Positions 23,939-32,562 are shown, counted from the stretch's first letter. The stretch is DNA of 64,000 bases from Lentzea pudingi (GCF_014646255.1 NZ_BMNC01000012.1:153800-217799); one strand, 5' to 3'. Notes: generated from the sequence alone by a model not told the origin. Made by a program: numbers and translations.

Positions 23939-24430
23939 ATGGTGGAGATCCCCTACGGCAAGCGCATGAAGCCGCGGTACGTGCGGTTCCTGATCATCAC
24001 GGCGGTCGGGATCGCGCTGGTCGCGTTCGGCCTGGACATCCCGTGGCTGCTCATCACGCTGATCGTCCTGGGCGTGCTGAACACCGTCGTGTGCGTGGGC
24101 GCTCTCTACGTGTTGACGAAGCAGCCGCACACCGTGTCCGCCGACGAGTTGCGGCTGCGGCAGCTGGGGTTCTTCGACTGGCGCATCCCGACCGAGGACC
24201 TCGGGCACGCCCAGGTCGCCGAACGCACCCACAAGGGCCAGCGCAGCGTCGAGGTGATCGGTGACGCGCTCGTCATCCAGTCGCTGACCAGGACGAACGT
24301 GTCCGTGCCGTTCCACGAGCCGCAGCTCGTCGACCTCGGCAAGACCGGAGCGCGGCAGGTCGAGCGCGTCGAGTTCTGGGCGGACGACCCGGAGCGCGCC
24401 GTCCGCGAGATCAACGCCCGTACTACTTAG
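23939..24430 (+). CDS. Membrane protein, tandem paralogue 2
   Basis: The 163-residue protein has the same layout as its neighbour: two N-terminal helices ('FLIITAVGIALVAFGLDIPW', 'LITLIVLGVLNTVVCVGALY') and a soluble C-terminal domain ending in 'TNVSVPFHEPQLVDLGKTGA' and 'VERVEFWADDPERAVREI'. It lies 10 bp after paralogue 1, so the two are probably co-expressed and may form a heteromer (inference). Its end overlaps the convergent lipoprotein gene by 8 bp. Confidence 0.8.
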   Translation: MVEIPYGKRMKPRYVRFLIITAVGIALVAFGLDIPWLLITLIVLGVLNTVVCVGALYVLTKQPHTVSADELRLRQLGFFDWRIPTEDLGHAQVAERTHKGQRSVEVIGDALVIQSLTRTNVSVPFHEPQLVDLGKTGARQVERVEFWADDPERAVREINARTT

Positions 24431-25922
24431 GCTCCCACTTCTCCAGGTTCCACCACGGGCCCCAGGTCAGCGCGCCGTAGGAGTTCGGGTCGACCACGGG
24501 CTGGTAGCCGTTCCACGAGTCGCGCATCACGTACGCGTGCTCGGGGAAGACCAGCACCGCCATCGACGGCGCCGCGACGAACGCCTGCTGGAAGAGCTTG
24601 TACGCCACCGCACGCTGGGCCGGGTCGATCAGCCTGCGGCCGTTCTCGAGCGCGGCGTCGGCGGCGGGACTGCCCTGGCCGCGCAGGTCGTAGAGCATCA
24701 GGTCCGGGTCGAACGGCGAGCCCTCGCCGTACAGCAGCGCGTCCTGGGTCATCCGCGGGCGGATCGCCTCCCACGACAGGCCCGCGAGCTGCACGTCGAC
24801 GCCCACGGCCTTGGCGTCGGCGGCGAACGCCGTGGCCAGGTCCGCGCGCAGGTCGTCGCCCAGCGGGTACATCAGCGTGAAGCGGGCCGCGACACCCTCG
24901 CGGACCCGGATGCCGTCCGCGCCGGGCACCCAGCCGCCCACGTCGAGCAGCCGCGCCGCCTCGGCCTTGTCGAAGCGGAACCTCGCGGTTGGGTCGAACT
25001 CCTCGGCGAGCGCGTCCGGCACCGGCGTGTACGCGATGGTGCCCTTGCCCTCCAGCAGGCTGTCGATCATGGCCTGGCGGTTCGCGGCGAAGTTCAGCGC
25101 GAGGCGCACGGAGGCGTTGCCGGTGACCGGGTTGGCCGCGGGCAGCCGCACGGCGCGGTAGTCGGCGCTGCGGTGGTGGTTCACCTGCAGTCCGGACTTC
25201 CCGGCGAACTGCGTGGCGATCTTGGGCGGCAGCACCGTGCCGTCGAACTCGCCGTCCTGCATGCGGCGGGCGCGCTGGTTGTCGTCGGTGACGAAGACGA
25301 CCGTCACCTTCTTGATCTTCGGCACGCCGTCGAAGTAGCCCTCGTTGGACTCCAGCAGCAGCCGGTCGCCCTTCTTCCACTCGGTGACCCTGTACGGGCC
25401 GGTGCCGACGGGCTTGCCGTCCGGGTTCGCCTGCTCGCTCGGCAGGACGCCGAGCACGAGCAGGTGCGGGAACGCGGCCTGCGTCTGCGTGAGGGTGAAG
25501 CGGACCGTCGACGGGCCGGTCTGCTCGACGCCCGCGAGGGTGCTGAACCGGTCCTTGACCGGGTTCCGCAGCGCCGCGGTGTAGGTGGCGACGACGTCCT
25601 CCGCGCCGAACGTGCTGCCGTCGGTGAACTTCACGTCGCCGCGCAGCTCGACCGTCCAGCTCAGCCCGTCCGCCGACGGCTGCGGCAGGTCGGCCGCGAG
25701 CTGCGGGGTCAGCGACCCGTCCTGGCGGTGCTCGACCAGCCCGTCGTAGATCTTCGAGACGCCCTGCGCGCCGTAGCCGAGCAGCGGGTTCAGCGTCGCC
25801 GGCTCGTCGCGGTCGGCCAGCACGATCGACGTGCCGTTCGACCCACCGTCCGGGCGGGGCGGGGCGGTTTCGGTGCAGCCCGCGACGGCCAGCAACACGA
25901 CTAGGAGCAGTGGGGAACGCAC
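24423..25922 (-). CDS. Orphan family 5 solute-binding lipoprotein
   Basis: The 499-residue substrate-binding protein of the peptide/nickel ABC-transporter class (SBP_bac_5) has a lipobox LLAVAGC that places its Cys anchor at residue 16. Family motifs are 'ATLNPLLGYGAQGVSKIYDG', 'PQLAADLPQPSADGLSWTVE', 'FTDGSTFGAEDVVATYTAAL' and 'GTGPYRVTEWKKGDRLLLES'. No permease or ATPase gene is adjacent, so it either serves a transporter encoded elsewhere or acts as a stand-alone binding protein. The ligand cannot be predicted. It is divergent from the nitrilase-family gene. Confidence 0.9.
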   Translation of the reverse strand: MRSPLLLVVLLAVAGCTETAPPRPDGGSNGTSIVLADRDEPATLNPLLGYGAQGVSKIYDGLVEHRQDGSLTPQLAADLPQPSADGLSWTVELRGDVKFTDGSTFGAEDVVATYTAALRNPVKDRFSTLAGVEQTGPSTVRFTLTQTQAAFPHLLVLGVLPSEQANPDGKPVGTGPYRVTEWKKGDRLLLESNEGYFDGVPKIKKVTVVFVTDDNQRARRMQDGEFDGTVLPPKIATQFAGKSGLQVNHHRSADYRAVRLPAANPVTGNASVRLALNFAANRQAMIDSLLEGKGTIAYTPVPDALAEEFDPTARFRFDKAEAARLLDVGGWVPGADGIRVREGVAARFTLMYPLGDDLRADLATAFAADAKAVGVDVQLAGLSWEAIRPRMTQDALLYGEGSPFDPDLMLYDLRGQGSPAADAALENGRRLIDPAQRAVAYKLFQQAFVAAPSMAVLVFPEHAYVMRDSWNGYQPVVDPNSYGALTWGPWWNLEKWEPK

Positions 25923-25945
25923 GTTCGGACCCTACAGTGATCCCC

Positions 25946-26725
25946 ATGCGGATCGCCGTGAGTCAGATCAGCTCGACCACCGACCCCCGCTCCAACCTGG
26001 AGCTGGTGCGCGACGCGGTGCGCCGGGCGGAGGGAGCCCGGGTCGTGGTGCTGCCCGAGGCGACGATGTGCCGCTTCGGCGTGCCGCTCGGGCCCGTCGC
26101 GGAGCCGCTGGACGGGCCGTGGGCCTCGGCGGTGCACGAGATCGCCGTCCAGCACGACGTCGTGGTGGTGGCGGGCATGTTCACGCCCGCCGGTGACCGG
26201 GTGAGGAACACCCTGCTCGTGACCGGGCCGGATCTGCACGTGGGTTACGACAAGATCCACCTGTTCGACGCGTTCGGGTTCCAGGAGTCGCGGACCGTCG
26301 AGCACGGGGCCGCACCGGTCGTCTTCGAGCTGGACGGCGTCACCCTGGGCGTCGCCACCTGTTACGACATCCGCTTCCCCGAGCTGTTCCGCGCGCTGGC
26401 CGACAAGGGTGCGTCCGCAGTGCTGGTCGGGGCGTCGTGGGGTGCCGGTGCGGGCAAGAAGGAGCAGTGGGAGTTGCTGGTCCGAGCGCGAGCGCTGGAC
26501 TGCACGTCCTTTGTGGTGGCCTGCGGGCAGGCCCATCCCGGCGATCTCGGGGTCGTGGCGCCCACCGGGATCGGCTACTCGACCGTGGCCGACCCGTTCG
26601 GGAACGTCGTCGTGCAGCTGTCGGACCAGCCCTCCGACACGATCGTGGACCTGGACTTCGACGTGGTGACGCGGGCTCGCGAGGTTCTGCCGGTGCTGGC
26701 GAACCGGCGCTTGACCTCCAGTTAG
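25946..26725 (+). CDS. Carbon-nitrogen hydrolase (nitrilase superfamily)
   Basis: The 259-residue protein has the nitrilase-superfamily Glu-Lys-Cys triad: E in 'VVVLPEATMCRFG', K in 'VGYDKIHLFDAFGFQE', and C in 'GVATCYDIRFPELFRAL'. These sequences resemble Nit1/Nit2-type omega-amidases and deaminated-glutathione amidase, which act on amides in the cytosol. The ATG at 25946 gives the usual N terminus 'MRIAVSQISS'; a longer start at 25910 would overlap the divergent lipoprotein gene. Confidence 0.9.
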   Translation: MRIAVSQISSTTDPRSNLELVRDAVRRAEGARVVVLPEATMCRFGVPLGPVAEPLDGPWASAVHEIAVQHDVVVVAGMFTPAGDRVRNTLLVTGPDLHVGYDKIHLFDAFGFQESRTVEHGAAPVVFELDGVTLGVATCYDIRFPELFRALADKGASAVLVGASWGAGAGKKEQWELLVRARALDCTSFVVACGQAHPGDLGVVAPTGIGYSTVADPFGNVVVQLSDQPSDTIVDLDFDVVTRAREVLPVLANRRLTSS

Positions 26726-26770
26726 GTTGAGCCTCCGCGGACGCATGTCCCTGCCCGAGTGCTCTGGCTT

Positions 26771-26848
26771 TGCTGGCGTCCAGCACTTCAGCGTCGAGCG
26801 GTGCGCACCGCGGGTGAAGGCCGCCGCCGAGGTCGGGTGACGGCGGCC
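26771..26848. terminator. Hairpins between convergent nitrilase and nadC genes
   Basis: Three symmetrical elements sit in the 128-bp convergent gap: TGCTGG-CGT-CCAGCA (26771-26785), the 14-bp palindrome GCGGTGCGCACCGC (26798-26811), and GGCCGCCG/CGGCGGCC arms with a 14-nt loop (26819-26848). The last lies 5 bp past the nadC stop. Together they fit terminators for both genes, without T-tracts. Confidence 0.55.
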
Positions 26849-26853
26849 GGGCG

Positions 26854-27702
26854 CTACTTCAGGTCCAGGCCGAGGTCCAACGCCGGCGACGAGTGCGTGA
26901 GGCCGCCCACCGCGAGGTAGTCCACGCCGGTCTCGGCGTACGCGCGGGCCACGTCCAGCGTGAGCCCGCCGGACGCCTCCAGCTTCACGCCGTCCGGACG
27001 CCGCTGGACTGCCTGAGCGCACTGCTCGGGCGTGAAGTTGTCCAGCAACACCAGTTCCGCGCCCTCGGCCAGTGCCTCGTCGAGCTGGTCGAGGCTGTCG
27101 ACCTCGACCTCCATCAGCAACTCGGGGGCGTGGGCGCGAGCCGCGCGGATCGCGGCGCCGACCGAACCGGCCGCGGCGACGTGGTTGTCCTTGATGAGGA
27201 TCGCGTCGCCGAGGCCCATGCGGTGGTTCACCCCGCCGCCGGCGCGCACCGCGTACTTCTGCAGCAAACGCAGGCCCGGCAACGTCTTGCGCGAGTCGCG
27301 GACGGCCGCGCCGGTGCCCTCGATCGCGCTGACCCAGCGGGCGGTCTGCGTGGCGATGCCGGACAGGTGGCAGATCAGGTTCAGCGCCGTGCGCTCGACG
27401 GTGAGCAGGCCTCGGGTCGGGCCGGTCAGCACGAGTGCCGGCTCGCCCGGCACTGCCTTGCCGCCGTCCTGCGCTTCGGAGAGCACCTCGATCTGCGGCA
27501 GGTAGCGCTGGAAAGCCGTGCGGGCAACGGAAACACCGCACAGCACGCCCGCCGCGCGAGGGGTGATCTCGGCCGTGGCGACGGCCTTCTCCGGCACCGT
27601 CGCCAAGGTGGTGGCGTCGAGGCCGTAGCGGAGGTCCTCCTCCAGCGCGAGCTGGATGACCCGGTTCGCGTCATCCCAGTCGATGTTCGGGTCGAAGGTC
27701 AT
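26854..27702 (-). CDS. nadC: Nicotinate-nucleotide pyrophosphorylase (carboxylating)
   Basis: NadC converts quinolinate and PRPP to nicotinate mononucleotide. The 282-residue QPRTase has 'ALEEDLRYGLDATTLATVPE', 'ERTALNLICHLSGIATQT', 'RDSRKTLPGLRLLQKYAVRA', 'HRMGLGDAILIKDNH', 'EVEVDSLDQL' and 'LEASGGL', which cover the basic quinolinate/PRPP site. The ATG overlaps the nadB stop (ATGA). It is the last gene of nadABC. Confidence 0.97.
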   Translation of the reverse strand: MTFDPNIDWDDANRVIQLALEEDLRYGLDATTLATVPEKAVATAEITPRAAGVLCGVSVARTAFQRYLPQIEVLSEAQDGGKAVPGEPALVLTGPTRGLLTVERTALNLICHLSGIATQTARWVSAIEGTGAAVRDSRKTLPGLRLLQKYAVRAGGGVNHRMGLGDAILIKDNHVAAAGSVGAAIRAARAHAPELLMEVEVDSLDQLDEALAEGAELVLLDNFTPEQCAQAVQRRPDGVKLEASGGLTLDVARAYAETGVDYLAVGGLTHSSPALDLGLDLK

Positions 27703-29312
27703 GCGACACCCTCCGCGAGAACAGGATCGGCCAGCACGGGCTGACCGGTCGGGGTGAGCCGGACGAGCTGACTGCGTTGCCACGACTCGGAACGCTCGGT
27801 GAAGTCCGTGCGGACGTGGCAACCGCGTGACTCGGTGCGTTGCTGTGCCGCCGCGATCAGGGCGCGGGCGGCCATGGTGAGCGCCGCGTCCTCGACCAGT
27901 TCGCGCGACTCCAGCTGCTTGTCCACAGTGGACACGTCGAGCACCGAGCCGACGACTGCCAGGCCCTCGGCGTCGCGGCCGATGGCGGCGTAGCGGGACA
28001 TCACGCGCTGCAGCAGGTCGCGGTCCGCCACCGGAGCGGTGGGCAGCGAGACCTCCGCGGTACGTGCGGGCGCGATCAGGCCGATCGCGAGGTCGGCGGC
28101 GACGGTCTCGGCGGCACGGGTGCCGCAGACCAGGCCTTCGAGCAGGCTGTTGGAGGCCAGGCGGTTCGCGCCGTGCAGGCCCGTGCGGGCGACCTCGCCG
28201 ACCGCGTACAGACCGGTCACGCCGGTGCGGCCGTCGACGGTCGAGACCACTCCGCCGCAGGCGAAGTGCGCCGCCGGGGCGACGGGAATCGGGTCCACGG
28301 CCGGGTCGATGCCCACCGAGTTGCAGGCCGAGAACACGGTCGGGAAGCGCGTCGCCATGTCGTGCAACGCCGTCGCGTCCAGGAAGACGTGGTCGTCGAC
28401 GCCGCCCGGTCCCGTCGCCATGTGCCGGGTGATCGCGGCCGCCACGACGTCGCGCGGGGCCAGGTCTTCGAGCGGGTGCACGCCTTTCATCACGCGGGCG
28501 CCCGTCGCGTCGATCAGCACGGCGCCTTCGCCGCGCACCGCTTCCGTGACGAGCGGGCAGCGGCCACGCGCGCCGCGACCCGTGTAGAGGACGGTCGGGT
28601 GGAACTGGATGAACTCGACGTCCGCGGCCAGCGCGCCGGCCCGCAGTGCGAGCGCGAGGCCGTCACCCGTTGCCACGGAAGGGTTCGAGGTCGCCTGGTA
28701 CATCTGGCCGAGGCCGCCGGTCGCGAGCAGCACGGCGGGCGCGGTGAGCACACCGGGCACGCCGTTGCCGTCCAGCACCAGGAGTCCGGCGACGGCGCCG
28801 AGCGGCGTCTTCACCGCGTCGACCGCGATGTGGTTCTCCAGCAGGGGAACCCGTCCGTCCACAGTGGCCTTTAGTAGCGCGCGCTCGACCTCGGCACCCG
28901 TCGCGTCACCACCGGCGTGCACGACGCGGAACGCGCTGTGGCCGCCTTCGCGGGTGCGTTCGAGCAGGCCGTCCGGCTTCGCGTCGAACACGGCACCGCG
29001 CTCGCGCAGCCGGGCCACGGCCGCGGGACCGTCGGTGATGATCGCCGCGACGGCCGCGTCGTCGCAGAGACCCGCGCCCGCCGTCAGCGTGTCGCCGATG
29101 TGCTTCGCGACCGAGTCACCGGGGTCGTGCTGGTCCTCCATGACGACGGCGACGCCGCCCTGCGCCCAGCGGGTGTTGCCGTCGTCCCCCGCGGCCTTCG
29201 TGACGACCAGGACACGAAGTCCCAGCTCACGAGCCCGCAGCGCGGCGGTCAGACCCGCCACGCCCGTGCCGACCACGATCAGGTCGGCTCGCGCTTCCCA
29301 GCGCGCGGCCAT
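27699..29312 (-). CDS. nadB: L-aspartate oxidase
   Basis: NadB oxidises L-aspartate to iminoaspartate with FAD, feeding NadA. The 537-residue protein has the Rossmann motif 'LIVVGTGVAGLTAALRA', 'NTRWAQGGVAVVM', the active-site region 'EFIQFHPTVLYTGRGARGRC', 'PLVTEAVRGEGAVLID' with the catalytic Arg, and 'HFACGGVVSTVDGRTGVTGL'. The ATG at 29312 overlaps the nadA TGA (TGATG); GTG at 29315 is an equally close alternative. Confidence 0.97.
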   Translation of the reverse strand: MAARWEARADLIVVGTGVAGLTAALRARELGLRVLVVTKAAGDDGNTRWAQGGVAVVMEDQHDPGDSVAKHIGDTLTAGAGLCDDAAVAAIITDGPAAVARLRERGAVFDAKPDGLLERTREGGHSAFRVVHAGGDATGAEVERALLKATVDGRVPLLENHIAVDAVKTPLGAVAGLLVLDGNGVPGVLTAPAVLLATGGLGQMYQATSNPSVATGDGLALALRAGALAADVEFIQFHPTVLYTGRGARGRCPLVTEAVRGEGAVLIDATGARVMKGVHPLEDLAPRDVVAAAITRHMATGPGGVDDHVFLDATALHDMATRFPTVFSACNSVGIDPAVDPIPVAPAAHFACGGVVSTVDGRTGVTGLYAVGEVARTGLHGANRLASNSLLEGLVCGTRAAETVAADLAIGLIAPARTAEVSLPTAPVADRDLLQRVMSRYAAIGRDAEGLAVVGSVLDVSTVDKQLESRELVEDAALTMAARALIAAAQQRTESRGCHVRTDFTERSESWQRSQLVRLTPTGQPVLADPVLAEGVA

Positions 29313-30331
29313 CACTCACCGCCGCCGGGCTTGCCGATCTCGATCATGCGCTGCACGGCACCCTGGGCGCGCTTGGCGGTCTCCAGGTCGACGTGCACCT
29401 CGTCCAGGCCATCGCGCACGCACCGCAGCAGCGCGGCCGGCGTGATCATCTTCATGTAGGTGCAGGACGCGCGGTCGTTGACGGCGCGGAAGTCGATCTC
29501 CGGGGCGGCCTTGCGCAGCTGGTGCAGCATGCCGACCTCGGTCGCGACGAGCACCTTCTTCGCGTTGGTGCTGCGGGCCGCGGTGATCATGTCGCCGGTC
29601 GAGAGGATCTTGACCTTCTCCGCCGGGACGATGCCCTCGCCGCTCAGGTAGAGCGCTGACGTGGCGCAGCCGCACTCCGGGTGGATGAACAGGTCCGCGT
29701 CCGGGTTCGCAGCGGCGCGCTCGGCCAGCTCCGGGCCGTTGATGCCGGCGTGGACGTGGCACTCGCCGGCCCAGATGTGCAGGTTCTCGCGGCCGGTCTC
29801 GCGCTTGACGTGCGCGCCCAGGAACTGGTCCGGGCAGAACAGCACCTCGCGGCCGGCCGGGATCGAGCGCACCACGTCGACGGCGTTCGAGGACGTGCAG
29901 CAGATGTCCGTCTCCGCCTTCACCTCGGCCGTGGTGTTCACGTACGACACGACGACGGCACCGGGGTGCTGTGCCTTCCACTCGCGCAGCTGCGCGCCGG
30001 TGATCGAGTCGGCGAGCGAGCAGCCCGCGCGCTCGTCCGGGATCAGCACCGTCTTCTGCGGGGCCAGGATCTTCGCGGTCTCGGCCATGAAGTGCACGCC
30101 GCAGAAGATGATGGTCTGCGCGTCGGACTGCGCGGCGATCCGGCTCAGCGCGAGGGAGTCGCCGGTGTGGTGGGCGATGTCCTGGATCTCGGGCAGCTGG
30201 TAGTTGTGCGCCAGGATGACGGCGTCGCGTTCCTCCGCGAGACGCAGCACCTCGTCTCGCCACGCGGCGTTCGGCTCGACTCCGCCGTACACACCCGACG
30301 CGGTTCGCTCCACGATTGCGGTAGCGACCAT
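29312..30331 (-). CDS. nadA: Quinolinate synthase A
   Basis: NadA condenses iminoaspartate with DHAP to make quinolinate, using a [4Fe-4S] cluster. The protein has 339 residues from the ATG at 30331, which has a GAGGAGG ribosome site. Cluster cysteines lie in 'IIFCGVHFMAE', 'FIHPECGCATSALY' and 'DRASCTYMKMITP'. 'ILAHNYQLPEIQDIAHHTGD' is the N-terminal substrate-site motif. It is the first gene of nadABC and is divergent from nrtR across a palindromic operator. Confidence 0.97.
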   Translation of the reverse strand: MVATAIVERTASGVYGGVEPNAAWRDEVLRLAEERDAVILAHNYQLPEIQDIAHHTGDSLALSRIAAQSDAQTIIFCGVHFMAETAKILAPQKTVLIPDERAGCSLADSITGAQLREWKAQHPGAVVVSYVNTTAEVKAETDICCTSSNAVDVVRSIPAGREVLFCPDQFLGAHVKRETGRENLHIWAGECHVHAGINGPELAERAAANPDADLFIHPECGCATSALYLSGEGIVPAEKVKILSTGDMITAARSTNAKKVLVATEVGMLHQLRKAAPEIDFRAVNDRASCTYMKMITPAALLRCVRDGLDEVHVDLETAKRAQGAVQRMIEIGKPGGGE

Positions 30332-30351
30332 CACTGCCTCCTCGATCCGGG

Positions 30352-30374
30352 GTTTTCGCCTACTGGTCGAAAAC
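30352..30374. promoter_or_regulatory. NrtR-type operator between nadA and nrtR
   Basis: GTTTTCG-N9-CGAAAAC has perfect 7-bp arms over 23 bp. It sits 20 bp upstream of the nadA ATG and 21 bp upstream of the nrtR GTG, overlapping the likely -35 of nrtR. NrtR is known to repress NAD-synthesis genes and itself in actinomycetes; the position and symmetry match that. Confidence 0.85.
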
Positions 30375-30395
30375 GTGGCCGATAGTATCAGCCGG

Positions 30396-31100
30396 GTGGC
30401 AGGTGTGGGGCACGAAGTTCTGGCCGCTGTGTTGCGGGTGAGAGGTGCGTCACTCCAGGTCATGCTGTGGGAGCGCGCTCGGGAACCGCACGCTCACCGC
30501 TGGTCGTTGCCGGGTGGCGAGCTGCGGGTGGACGAGGACGTCGAGTCCTCCATCCGCCGTCAGCTGGCCGAAAAAGTCGACGTGCGACAGTTGTCACACG
30601 TCGAACAGCTCGCCGTGTTCAGCGCACCGGACCGCGTTCCCGGTCCCCGCGTCGTGGCGACCGCGTTCCTGGGACTGGTCCCTTCGGACGTCGACCCGGA
30701 GGTCCCGTCGGACACGGCCTGGCACTGCGTCGAGAAGCTGCCCGCGATGGCGTTCGACCACGCCTCGATCGTCGTGCGAGCGCGGCACAGGCTGGGCTCG
30801 AAGCTGTCGTACACGAACGTCGGTTTCGCCCTCGCACCACCGGAGTTCACGATCTCCCTGCTGCGTGACCACTACTCCGCGGCCCTGGGCTACCGCGTGT
30901 CCGCGACGAACCTGCAGCGCGTGCTCTCCCGCCGGTTGTTGCTGGAGCCCACGGGGGGCACCGCCCCCCCCGGCCCGTCCGGCGGCCGCCCCGCCGCCCT
31001 GTTCCGGTTCAGCGCCAAGGGAATCAAGGTGACTGATCCGTTCGCCGTGCTGAGGCCGCCGGGATCCGGCCGTCCAGCAGGCGGAGGTGGCACCACGTAA
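30396..31100 (+). CDS. nrtR: NUDIX-domain transcriptional regulator NrtR
   Basis: The 234-residue protein has an N-terminal NUDIX-like domain ('HEVLAAVLRVRGASLQVMLW', 'SLPGGELRVDEDVESSIRRQ', 'LAEKV') in which the Nudix box is partly degraded. The C-terminal winged HTH ('GYRVSATNLQRVLSRRLLLE', then 'RPAALFRFS') matches NrtR/YjhB repressors that sense ADP-ribose. The GTG at 30396 follows the -10-like TAGTAT by about one turn, so the message is probably leaderless; GTG at 30405 is possible. It is divergent from nadABC. Confidence 0.93.
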   Translation: MAGVGHEVLAAVLRVRGASLQVMLWERAREPHAHRWSLPGGELRVDEDVESSIRRQLAEKVDVRQLSHVEQLAVFSAPDRVPGPRVVATAFLGLVPSDVDPEVPSDTAWHCVEKLPAMAFDHASIVVRARHRLGSKLSYTNVGFALAPPEFTISLLRDHYSAALGYRVSATNLQRVLSRRLLLEPTGGTAPPGPSGGRPAALFRFSAKGIKVTDPFAVLRPPGSGRPAGGGGTT

Positions 31101-31110
31101 CGTTGCACGC

Positions 31111-31791
31111 GTGGCAGAGACGCTTCCGTTGTTCCCCCTGGGCACAGTGCTGCTGCCAGGGGCTTCTCTGCCGTTGCACATCTTCGAACCCCGCTACCGC
31201 CAGCTCGTCGTCGACCTGATGACCGGCTCGCTGTTCGGCAGGACGTTCGGCGTCGTGTGCATCAAGCAGGGCTGGGAAATGGGCGCCGACAACGTCCGCT
31301 CACTGCAGGACATCGGCTGCTCGGCGGACCTGCTGGACGCCCGCCCCCTGCCGGAGGGCCGCTTCGACATCGTGACGCGCGGGGTGCGCCGGTTCCGGCT
31401 GCTCGACGTCGACACGACCACGGCGCCGTACCTGCTGGCCCACGTCGACTACGTGGACGACGCTCCCGTGCCGGAGGCGGCTCTGGAGGTCGTGCCGATT
31501 TTGGAGCGCGGGGCGCGGGCTGCTCATGAGCGGTACTGCGGGGCCGCCTGGCATCGGGAGGACTGGTCGGCGCCCGAGGACGACGTGTCCTTGGGGGATC
31601 TGTCGTACCTGCTGGCCGCTGACTGCCTGTTGCCGGTGGAGGATCGGCAGCGGTTGCTGGAGGAGAGGTCGCCGGCTCGGCGGTTGCGGTTGGTGCGGCG
31701 GATGTTGCATCGGGAGACCGGGATCTTGTCCGCGTTGAAGGCTGTTCCGGTGCCGTTGACGGAGTTCGGGCACGTGCCCAGTCCCAACTAG
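31111..31791 (+). CDS. LON N-terminal (substrate-binding) domain protein
   Basis: The 226-residue protein has only the Lon N-terminal PUA-like domain: 'LPLFPLGTVLLPGASLPLHI' followed by 'FEPRYRQLV', 'GVVCIKQGWEMG', 'IGCSADLLDARPLPEGRFDI' and 'TRGVRRFRLL'. It has no AAA+ or protease domain. Such stand-alone proteins are common in actinomycetes and have no assigned biochemical role. It lies 10 bp after nrtR in the same direction. Codon use becomes visibly less biased towards C/G-ending codons in its last 100 codons. Confidence 0.88.
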   Translation: MAETLPLFPLGTVLLPGASLPLHIFEPRYRQLVVDLMTGSLFGRTFGVVCIKQGWEMGADNVRSLQDIGCSADLLDARPLPEGRFDIVTRGVRRFRLLDVDTTTAPYLLAHVDYVDDAPVPEAALEVVPILERGARAAHERYCGAAWHREDWSAPEDDVSLGDLSYLLAADCLLPVEDRQRLLEERSPARRLRLVRRMLHRETGILSALKAVPVPLTEFGHVPSPN

Positions 31792-31821
31792 CTGCCGGGG
31801 TCGGGGGCCGGGTGTGGCTTT

Positions 31822-32088
31822 GGGCTGCGGTCGGGCGGGAGCTTCGGGCTGCGGTCGGGCGAGAGCTTCGGGGTGGCGGTCGGGCGAGAGCTTCGGGCTG
31901 CGGTCGGGCGAGAGCTTCAGGGTGGCGGTCGGGCGAAAGCTTCGGGCTGCGGTCGGGCGAGAGCTTCAGGGTGGCGGTCGGGCGGGTGCATCGGGCTGCG
32001 GTCGGGCGAGAGCATCGGGTGGCGGCCGGGCGGAAGCGTCAGGCAGCGGTCGGGCGAGAGCATCAAGCAGCGGTCGGGCGAGAGCATC
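31822..32088 (+). repeat. Tandem 24/25-bp minisatellite, 11 units
   Basis: Eleven head-to-tail units built on the core GCGGTCGGGCGAGAGCTTC run without a break; unit lengths are 24,24,25,24,25,24,25,24,24,24,24. The two unit types (starting GGGCTGCGG or AGGGTGGCGG) alternate in the first two thirds, which implies a 49-bp higher-order unit that expanded. The last four units drift (GCATC, GCGTC). Because 25-bp units shift the frame, no single reading frame survives, so it is not a protein repeat. Confidence 0.9.
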
Positions 32089-32560
32089 AGGGTGCTCGGG
32101 TTCGGCGGCGGGGTTTCGGGGGCGCACGCCGAAGGGCGGAGGCCTGGGCGGCCGGACGCCAGCGCTGAGCGGGTGAGGAACGAGCGCGGCGCACCGCGGA
32201 GCAGGTCGGGTCAGCGCACGCGCCTGCGTCTCCAGCCACCGCGCCGTCCCCCTCCAGCCACCGCGCCGTCTCCTTCCAGCCGCCGTGCTCAGCCCCGCGA
32301 GCCACCGCCCCATCCCCTCCAGCCACAGCGCCCCAGCTCGTCGAACCGCCTGGCGTCAGCTCGTCGAGCCGCCCGCGTCCGCCTCGAGCTGCCCCGCCCC
32401 AGCTCCTCAAGCCGCAGCGCCAACCTCCCCGAGCTGATCGCGCCGTGCCCGCCGAGCCGCCGCGGTGAGCCGAAGCGCCAGCCCGTTGAGCCCCCACCCG
32501 CAGGCACCACCCAGCCCACCCCGCACCCGCCGATCGTCGGATCGTTGAATTGTGGCCTTG
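32089..32560. other. Low-complexity spacer with a strand-composition switch
   Basis: About 470 bp between the minisatellite and the MFS promoter. No gene is supported: open frames in all directions are Arg/Ala/Pro/Ser-rich and lack homology signals. The plus strand is G-rich up to about 32200 and strongly C-rich after it (for example two copies of CCAGCCACCGCGCCGTC near 32232-32271, and AGCTCGTCGA at 32334 and 32359). It may be a decayed second minisatellite in the opposite orientation. Confidence 0.55.
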
Positions 32561-32562
32561 TG

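Noticed and set aside
22291..23940. A 549-residue form of the class V aminotransferase
   Set aside because: The extra N-terminal part is the antisense of the divergent membrane gene; the PLP fold starts at the GTG at 23412.
31822..32088. CRISPR array interpretation of the 24/25-bp repeats
   Set aside because: The units are contiguous, without spacers, and no cas genes are near.
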